64,000 nt of DNA from Craterostigma plantagineum (taxonomy: Eukaryota > Streptophyta > Magnoliopsida > Lamiales > Linderniaceae): positions 1 through 64,000 of the forward strand of contig JAPQWV010000366.1 of assembly GCA_027422505.1 (NCBI GenBank), read 5' to 3'. The notes under the pieces were generated by a model. That model was given only the letters and a program-made list of their open reading frames with translations. It ran no database searches and was not told the origin of the DNA. How positions within the stretch are numbered: the first letter of the stretch is position 1; the number at the start of each line of letters is the position of its first letter. The position numbers and the translations under genes are program-made. This document shows, piece by piece, positions 56,281 through 64,000 of this stretch.

Positions 56281-56642
56281 ATTTGCTATCGTGCTCACCT
56301 ACATGAGCAACCACCGTGAGCACCATAAGCAAATCTCTCATTTTCTTGCGTTTTTTCGATTCTCAACGCCGCTAACACCTCCGTAGACAATCTCATATCC
56401 ATTGCTAACCTAAATCACCATCTCCAACACGTTAATTTTTAAGAAATCATCACGTCGGTATGTCGTCTACATGTGAAGAATAAATAATGGATTTCTTAAA
56501 AATTAACGTGTTGGAGAGGGTGATTTAGGCTAGCAATGGATATGAGAGGGTCTACGGAGGTGTTGGCAGCGTTGGGAATCGAAAAAACGGAAAAAATTAG
56601 AGATTTGCTTATGGTGCTCACGGTAGGTGGGCACATAGCAAA

Positions 56643-56643
<1 letters not shown>
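56281..56643. mobile_element. Foldback MITE 1 inserted in (TA)n
   Basis: Left arm 56281-56448 and right arm 56491-56643 are near-complementary over 150 bases or more, with a 42-bp unpaired centre. Ends: ATTTGCTATCGTGCTCACCTA and its inverse TAGGTGGGCACATAGCAAAT. TA runs abut both ends (56266-56280 and 56646-56692). No ORF; non-autonomous. Confidence 0.85.
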
Positions 56644-56689
<46 letters not shown>

Positions 56690-56737
56690 TAATTTATTAC
56701 TCTGTCAGTTGCCTTGTTAGCGTCAATTTTTAATGTT

Positions 56738-57079
56738 TATTTCTCCATTATCTATCGGTGTGAGTTAGCAACTTGATACGCTAGACTAATCAATTTTGGG
56801 TTTATTTTTCCCTTAGATTGTGAAAATAATATATTAATCAAATTTAAATTTTCCGTGTCATGGGAAAATAATATATTAATCTGCAATAATAGATAGGACC
56901 GCCATTATTGGTGTATTCACGTTGATATGGTAAATGCGTTCTCACTAGTTTGCCCAAGTCGAAAATATCAGATATACCAATATATTAGTTGAAATTTCTG
57001 TAGTTCATATGAATTTCTCGTCGATATGCCAACTTAATGGTGTTATTCGTCCTAATTTTTGCCGATATTACTTTTATCG

Positions 57080-57120
<41 letters not shown>

Positions 57121-57489
57121 ATATATCAATCGAAATTTCTGCAAAAAATAAACTATTCATATCCAGCCAGGACCTCTTGACTTTTTCCTATGCGGAAGTG
57201 TAGTCGAACTTGGTATTGTAATTCTAATACTGTCATCATTATTGATTTATTTATAGTTAATATTAATATTAGTATTGACTTGGATCTCAGCGGTGTTAAA
57301 TGTTAATTAGCACTCTTCTTCTAACAACCCAAATATTTTGGCATTTTGTATTTCATCATTTGCCGACCTTGCACCAGTCCCCATAGTGAGCGTATTATTA
57401 ACGTAGTGAGCGTATTATTAACGTTAAAAGTATATATTTTATGTTAATTCAATAAACTAAAGATAGACTGACATTAGGTTCTTGTAATA
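56738..57489 (+). repeat. Dispersed repeat unit R, copy 2, left part
   Basis: Counterpart of 37775-38307 plus 47321-47489, without the copia insertion. It carries an expanded (TA)n(TG)n tract at about 57077-57120. Confidence 0.8.
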
Positions 57490-58160
57490 GGGCTGAGCAA
57501 AAAATATCCGAAAACCCGATTCCGATCCGGTATTCGATTTTCAAAACCCGAAAAACGGATATCCGGTTTTAAAACTGGATCGGATATCCGATCCGATTTA
57601 TTTTAAAATAAGCCGGATTGGATACGGATAGTGGTTTGTCTAAAATTCGGATATCCGGTATCCGATTTCATATTTAAAAAAAAATAATAAAAAATAAGAA
57701 AAATAGCTCAAAATGAAAAATGAAGGTCAAAAAAGGAAAAAAAATTGTCCAAGTGGAAATATTTATATTCATATTATTTTATTAACGCCAAAACCTTTGT
57801 AAATAAAAAAGAAAAACAAAAACATCTAGATGCAAGTTAAAAATTAATGTGAATTTGTGGTACTGTGCTAATTATTTATTATATTATTTTGAATCATAAA
57901 ATTCACATATTGTGTTAATTACTATGTGTAGAAATTTTTATATGAAAAAATATATTTTTTATTTTGATAAGAAATAAAAAAATGATTTTGAAAAGATAAT
58001 ATTAAAAAATATAAAAAAATAAATATAAAAACCGGATGCGGATCGATTTAAATATCCGAATAAAGCGGATATCCGATTTTCGGATATCCGATTAAAACCG
58101 GACCGGATACGATATCATTGTTTGATATCCGAAAATCCGATATCCGGTTTTGCTCACCCT
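57490..58160. mobile_element. hAT-like MITE (671 bp)
   Basis: Termini GGGCTGAGCAAAAAATATCCG and the inverse CCGGTTTTGCTCACCCT are the familiar plant hAT-MITE GGGTGAGCAAAA end. Subterminal regions are packed with CGGATATCCG words in both orientations. CTTGTA flanks both ends (57481-57486 and 58163-58168), and copy 1 of repeat R has an unoccupied site at 47484-47489. No transposase. Confidence 0.85.
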
Positions 58161-58276
58161 TACTTGTATATACATCCTTTCCTCACACATAGTTTTGCGT
58201 GACAAGTCCGCTAAATAATGATCATGAGACGGTGGACTTGCTAAATTTTTAGTATAGTCAATCTTTATTATAAATA
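58161..58276 (+). repeat. Dispersed repeat unit R, copy 2, right part
   Basis: Continues the match to 47484-47600 after the hAT-like MITE. Confidence 0.8.
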
Positions 58277-58296
58277 TATATATAGGAATTTTATGA

Positions 58297-58625
58297 TGCT
58301 CACCTTACGTGGGCACCTGTTGATGTGACACTGATTCGTGGCATTTCAACATCTCACATCGACATTTAAGGTTATGTCGTCTAATTTACACCTTTCAGGT
58401 GCCATTAATCGACATTCGGATGATGATGTGCCATTGGCGATATATTTGATTGACACTTAAAAAATGTGATGTAAGGCGTCAATATATGCCACATCATCAT
58501 CCGAATGTCGATTGATGACACCTAAAAGGTGTTAATTAAACCGACATAACCTTAGATGTTGATGTGGGATGTTGAAATGATACGAATCGGTACCACATCA
58601 ACAGGTGCCCACATAAGGTGCTCAC
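58297..58625. mobile_element. Foldback MITE 2
   Basis: Left arm 58297-58433 and right arm 58487-58625 pair over almost 140 bases (CACCTTACGTGGGCACCTGTTG against its inverse), with a 53-bp centre. It is followed by GTGAGCACC and a (TA)n run, and preceded by (TA)n at 58273-58284. No ORF. Confidence 0.85.
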
Positions 58626-58681
58626 ATAAAGTGAGCACCATATATATAACATATATATTTATATATATAATATATATATAT

Positions 58682-58853
58682 AATGTTATCGTGAGCACCA
58701 ACCACATAAACGTACCAAATCAGCATACAATGAAATTTTTTATTGATCGATAACCTACACATGGGATTAGTGAACCCGTCGGGGGTTGAGTGGACCTGTT
58801 GACGTGGCACAAAAAAATGCCACACAACAGATGCCCACTGCACCATAACATTT
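58682..58853. mobile_element. Small MITE between (TA)n tracts
   Basis: Ends ATGTTATCGTGAGCACC and GCACCATAACAT form a short imperfect inverted repeat; TA runs lie outside both. The interior matches 47630-47705. Confidence 0.65.
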
Positions 58854-59395
<542 letters not shown>

Positions 59396-59742
59396 TTGAC
59401 AAGAACAAACACTCACTGAGCATAATCAAACCAAAATCAGTTCGATTTTTGAAAAATCAGATTAAGAACTTGAAGAACAATTTTCAATCAGATCTTCCAA
59501 ATTCGCTAAAATTTGTGGTTCGATCGAACGAGAAAACAAGCTCGATCAATTAGAAACATATAATCGAACCTCAATAACATCAAAACAAGTCGAATTAAGA
59601 AAAAATCAATTGAAAATCAGCGATGAACAGTGACTTTCGTTACGCGATGAACAGTAAATTTTCGCGATGAACAGTAACTCGCGAAAAAAATTTCAGATTT
59701 CAAAATTTGATCCGAATTTCGATTCAAATCCTAACACGCTCT

Positions 59743-59754
59743 GCTCTGATACCA
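59743..59754 (-). other. Primer-binding site, copy 2
   Basis: Same TGGTATCAGAGC as at 6527-6538, two bases from the LTR end. Confidence 0.85.
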
Positions 59755-59756
59755 AT

Positions 59757-60110
59757 TGTTAGGACCCCTAATATCCAACCTAGATCGAATTACGAAGAAT
59801 CGGATAGTAAATCTGAAGAATTCGAACAGTTACGATTGAGATTTACCAACGTTGAGGTTTGATAGAGAAACGACGTTGAAGAACACAAAGGCGCTTGAAA
59901 TTTTCTCTCTAAAATTTCCAATTCTAATTTTTCGATCTATACTAAGCGCATCCTAATTTTCTTAGGAGTTCACTTATATATACCACCTCGTGGTATATTT
60001 ACACAAGTAGTCCTACAAAATGACTAATTACAATTTAGGTCAAGACTAATAATTTGCATAGCAAGACTAAGACAACTATATTAATTGAATACAATTAAAC
60101 AGTTCCAACA
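59757..60110 (-). repeat. LTR, copy 2
   Basis: 354 bp, same ends and length as 6541-6894. Confidence 0.8.
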
Positions 60111-60546
60111 GCGCTCGCAAAACTAATCGTCGAATTATTTTTTTGGTCAAAACTTATACAGGTTGACCTAGCGAAAATTACTTACGATCGAAAAACTTTT
60201 CAGTCAACGATTTTATTTTGACAAGCAAGGAACTTACTTAAGTCCTGTTTCTTGCGATCGAAATAAATTCACGATTAAAAGATTTTTCTCGATCGAAAGT
60301 TTTTGAACGAATTTTACTCGCTCGTAAATTTTCTCGCTGACACACTTTCTCGCACGAGAAAACGACGTACATCTTAATTCTGACAGAATTATTTTCGATC
60401 GAAAATCTAAAGATAGATTTGAAAATAATTCTCGACTGCTTTAATATCAAACGCTACTAACTAATTTGCTATTGTAAAGCACATAACATCACTCAAATCC
60501 ATCAAAACAACGAACGAAGATCCCTCGTCAACAACAAAGAGAAGAC

Positions 60547-63500
60547 ATGGATGCTTATTCGCTAGGAAATGACAACTGTCCACCAATCTTGCAACGCGGC
60601 GAATATACAGTATGTAGAAGCCGCTTCCTAAACTTCATAGCCCTAAAAGATCAGGCTGAAAATCTACTTCAGTCACTCGAAGAGGGATTGGCACAATTTT
60701 GGGTCCACGTAGACGGTGACGAAACGGGCTACTCCTCCAATTCCTCCTACTAGGCGACTTAAGGAGCCTAGGGAATACTCTATCGAGGAAAGGCCCGTGC
60801 AAAGGCTGATCTGATGGCCATGAATACACTTATGCAAGGCATCCCCAATGACATCTACAGACAGATAGAAAGCCTTGGAACGGCTAAGGGAATGTGGGAT
60901 GAATTGCATAGGATGATGCAGAGGACGGAAGTTGGCATCAAGACCAAAAAGTCGAATATTCTCACTACCTACGACTCTTTCAAAGCTAAGCCGGAGGAGA
61001 GCCTATACGATGTATACAAAGATACCTCACTCTTCTAAATGAGATGAGGAAGATAGAAATCTCTAAGACCAACATGGAGACTAATATTAGATTTCTATCT
61101 TCGTTGCCCTTGGCCTGGAAAAAGATATCCACCCAATAACAGAGAAAACAACATATATGGAAGAGTTGGATATCCATGCCGTCTTCGATAATCTCGCCCA
61201 ACACGAGGAAGATGTTAGCGAGATTCAGAGAGAGCAGAAGGGCAAGCTGATTGACGATACCGTTGCTCTAGTCTCGAGAGAAGCGTGGGCAAAGTCTCGA
61301 AAAGAAAAGATCGTTAGGCCTCCTTCCTCATCTGAGTCAGAAGAAGATCCAGAATCCGACGGCGAGCCAAGCATGAAGGCCTGAGGGAAGCAGTTGGCGT
61401 TAATCGGAAAAATGATGAGTCAGAAATACTTCAAAAAGAAGTCCTCGTCTTCGGCCAACAGAATTCGGACCTCAAGCTCTAAGAACAAGGAACATGTACC
61501 AGAGAGCTCCGAAGTCAAGAACACTAAAGAGCCCAACAAGTGCTTCAACTGCGGCAAGCCTGTTCATTTTTCCAAGAATGTACTCTTCCCAAGAAAAGAG
61601 ATGCTAATTACTACTCCAAGAAGCTCGAACTAACGAAGCAGAAAGAAGCTGGAGTAGCCCTCATGGCAGAGCAGGAAACTGGCTCGAAGACACATCCGAT
61701 TCTGAGGAAGAGAATCTAGCCCTTATGGCCCGCCTGCTGGATACACATCGGATGTCGAAACATCCAATCGGACGGGACGAAGACGACGCATCCACCTCGT
61801 CCCAAGAGGTAGTCTCTTCTTTCACATTATTGACCATGTTAGAATCATATCAAACACAATATGCTAACATGAAACGTGAGCAGAAAATTATTAAGGAAGT
61901 AGAGGATAAACTTGCGAGATCTCAGGAGAATATAGATAGTCTCGAATCAGAACTTAGAAGCTCTAGTGCTAAAATAGAAGAACTTACTAAGAGCCAACAT
62001 TCTAGAGAGACTAGTCAACCTCAAATAGGACTGCATAGTGAAATGATTAAGGAATTGGAAGATAGGCTAGCAAATAACTACAATTGCTTGGTTAGGAATC
62101 TCAATGAGAAAGCTACTCTAAATTGTAGGATAACCGAAGCTACCACTAAGATCACTAACTTAGAAGCTCAATTAGAAATATCGAATGTAAGGTTAGTGAG
62201 CTTAGTAAAGAACTAGACGCCTGTCAAGCCACCAAACTGACGGTAGAATAATTATGCTCTCCTAGGTGAGGAATGCAAGAAACTGTATGCTAAAATTAAG
62301 AAATTAGATGATGTAGTTACGCGTAGGGGACAATCCGAACAGACGATATTTTTGAACAAGCCCAAGGATGTAGAGTTCTATAATCCTATAGAAGGCATAG
62401 GTTTCACTAACCCACGTGTTCTTCGGAAGAAAGAAATATATGATATTAAGCACATGGGTTTAGGAGTAACCTCTCTTAGAGAATTCACTGAATCGACGTA
62501 CCAAAATAATTATGATTCATCTATGAGAAAAGCCTCACATGGGCCTGAGATACCCTTTGACTACGCTGAACTAAATAAAAAGAGACAGAAATATGAAACC
62601 TTCTTTAAGACCTGTCTGTGATTTAGTTCAAGTCCTACCTCCTGAATCTCAAGCACACAACGAGGAAGTCAAAGACGTTCATTATAAAAATTCTCTCTAC
62701 AAACCCCCTATCATAAAACAGATAGAGGAGTCACAGGCAAAGCTAGATAAAGAACAAGGGAATTTCGAAGCTGAAAAGAAAAAGTTTCTTAAAGAGATGG
62801 AAAATATCAAGGCTTCCTCATCCTCCCAAACTATCTCACACGCTATTATGAAAAGCGTGAAAATAAAAAATTCGCCTTTGAAAGACGAAAATTGTAATGA
62901 TAATTCTGTTAAAGTGCTATGGATAATTCTACTTCACCTACGTCTACAGGGAAAGGCGAGAGTGTCTAGTACTAAGATAAAGAAGGAGCCAGTAGATTTA
63001 AATGTTTCCAAGAATGTTACTCCTTCTGTTACAATAAAAGACACTCGTAGTAATAAAAGAGCCATTTCTACGTTTAAGATAATTGCTTCTACTTGTTCAC
63101 TTCAGCCGATCACCTTTAGAAGCGATAATTTTGAAATATGCTCTACTTCAAAAATTACTAATAATCATTCTGAAACAAATGCCACTAGGAAGACTCGTAG
63201 GAAACCAGATCCAGCCATAAAGAAAGCTTATGGCGCCGTACATGCCTGTCCTCACCTAAGGTATCCCGTAGAGATTAAGTTCCCCAAGCACATTAGGAGA
63301 TTATCAGAAGAAAATATCTTTTCCTCGATCAAGCCTTCCAACGCATTTGTACGTGCTGAAATTAACCTTCCCTGCAAGGTTCAACCCAAATGGGTTCCTA
63401 AATCTCCGTCTAGGACGACAAAAGCCGAAAAGGCCAAGTCACCTAAAGAGGCAAAACCCAACTCCACTTCTCCGAAAGTGAAATGGGTTATTAAAAGTCC

Positions 63501-63594
63501 TCCAAATAAAAATCTAGGAATCATATCTGGGCCCAAAACTATATCTGCTAATCTGAGAGGACCCATGCTTACGTGGGTACCTAAAGCTCTCTAA
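60547..63594 (+). pseudogene. Copia gag, copy 2, broken
   Basis: Domain order as at 7335-10383. Its lesions differ: an extra G near 60727, a lost base near 60800, a lost C near 61015, changes near 61135-61160, and a lost A inside the zinc knuckle (about 61577) that removes the final Cys in frame. Where copy 1 is shifted near 8050, this copy stays open through PPSSSESEEDPESDGEPS. The TGA at 61382, after KA, is shared with copy 1. The C-terminal 333-residue block differs from copy 1 by a single residue (Val for Glu). Confidence 0.85.
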
Positions 63595-64000
63595 ATTGAT
63601 TTTGCAGATCCATCACGTGTGGTACCTCGACTCTGGTTGCTCCACACATATGACTGGGAATCAAGAACTGCTGAGCAACTACAAAGACCGACCAAATGGG
63701 AAAGTCAGATTCGGAAACAACGACTCATCTCCCATTCTCGGATGTGGAGATATCATTTTGGAAAATTTGACGATAAAAGATGTCTCGTACGTCGAAGGCC
63801 TCCGCCATAACTTGTTCAGCATAGGCCAATTCTGTGACAAAGGATTTCAAGTGGTCTTTCATGCTGAGCGGTGCAGAATTTTGGACAGTCAGGACATAGA
63901 ACTCCTCTACGGACTTCGGAAATCAAATCTTTACACGATCAACCTGACGTCCGTGCGGCCCTCGACAGCTATATGCCTCATCTCTCAGACAGTTTTACAA
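63595..64000 (+). pseudogene. Copia pol start (protease), copy 2, cut by window end
   Basis: Same TTTTGCAG junction and WYLDSGCSTHMTG protease core as at 10384. It continues to the last base without new lesions noticed. Confidence 0.8.

Overview
The window reads as a nuclear, repeat-dense stretch of a flowering-plant (eudicot) genome, probably an asterid/lamiid. The evidence is Ty1/copia elements of the SIRE/Maximus type with a third ORF after pol, a chromodomain Ty3/gypsy element, an Athila-like gypsy remnant, a plant L1-type LINE, foldback and hAT-like MITEs, and two decayed host genes: a plant carboxylesterase and an Rx-type (R1-like) CC-NLR. I see no intact host gene, no rRNA or tRNA gene, and nothing prokaryotic. 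Species is not determinable from the sequence alone.

Layout. 1-1760 is an almost perfect copy of 17527-19286, part of a copia third ORF. 1761-6894 holds a minus-strand copia relative: gag, tRNA-primer site and a 354-bp LTR, with pol lost. It stands head-to-head with a plus-strand copia element (gag and pol at 7335-13290, spacer at 13290-16986, third ORF at 16987-20524, polypurine tract and 3' LTR at 20507-20839). 20840-27320 is a chromovirus-type gypsy element whose gag N-terminus is inverted and whose 3' end forms a large inverted repeat with a second copy. 27470-33285 is an LTR split by a complete LINE (27956-32830) with a 16-bp target duplication. 33293-33848 is a truncated carboxylesterase. 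36368-37754 is a solo-LTR candidate. 38308-47320 is a 9-kb minus-strand copia element with TTAAG target duplications, inserted into a repeat unit whose uninterrupted counterpart lies at 56738-58276. 48655-50113 is an NLR pseudogene with a duplicated 3' end. 50464-55600 contains Athila-like LTR, gag and 3'-end pieces in both orientations. 56281-58860 holds foldback MITEs seated in (TA)n tracts plus an hAT-like MITE. 59297-59394 is a nearly pure poly-G run, after which 59395-64000 repeats 6183-10790 almost exactly.

How the parts work together. Most of the window is layered transposition: copia into an older repeat, LINE into an LTR, MITEs into microsatellites. Every autonomous element is disabled, mostly by single-base indels beside homopolymers. 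The two near-identical copia copies differ mainly by indels that are complementary (one copy open where the other is broken), so part of the damage may be sequencing or assembly error, and the poly-G junction may be a misjoin. The most interesting biology is the family of MITEs with GTGCTCACC-type ends sitting in TA microsatellites, the acceptor-like (T)nGCAG motifs placed just before retroelement ORFs, the ORF1/ORF2 start-stop overlap in the LINE, and W-box-rich LTR promoters.
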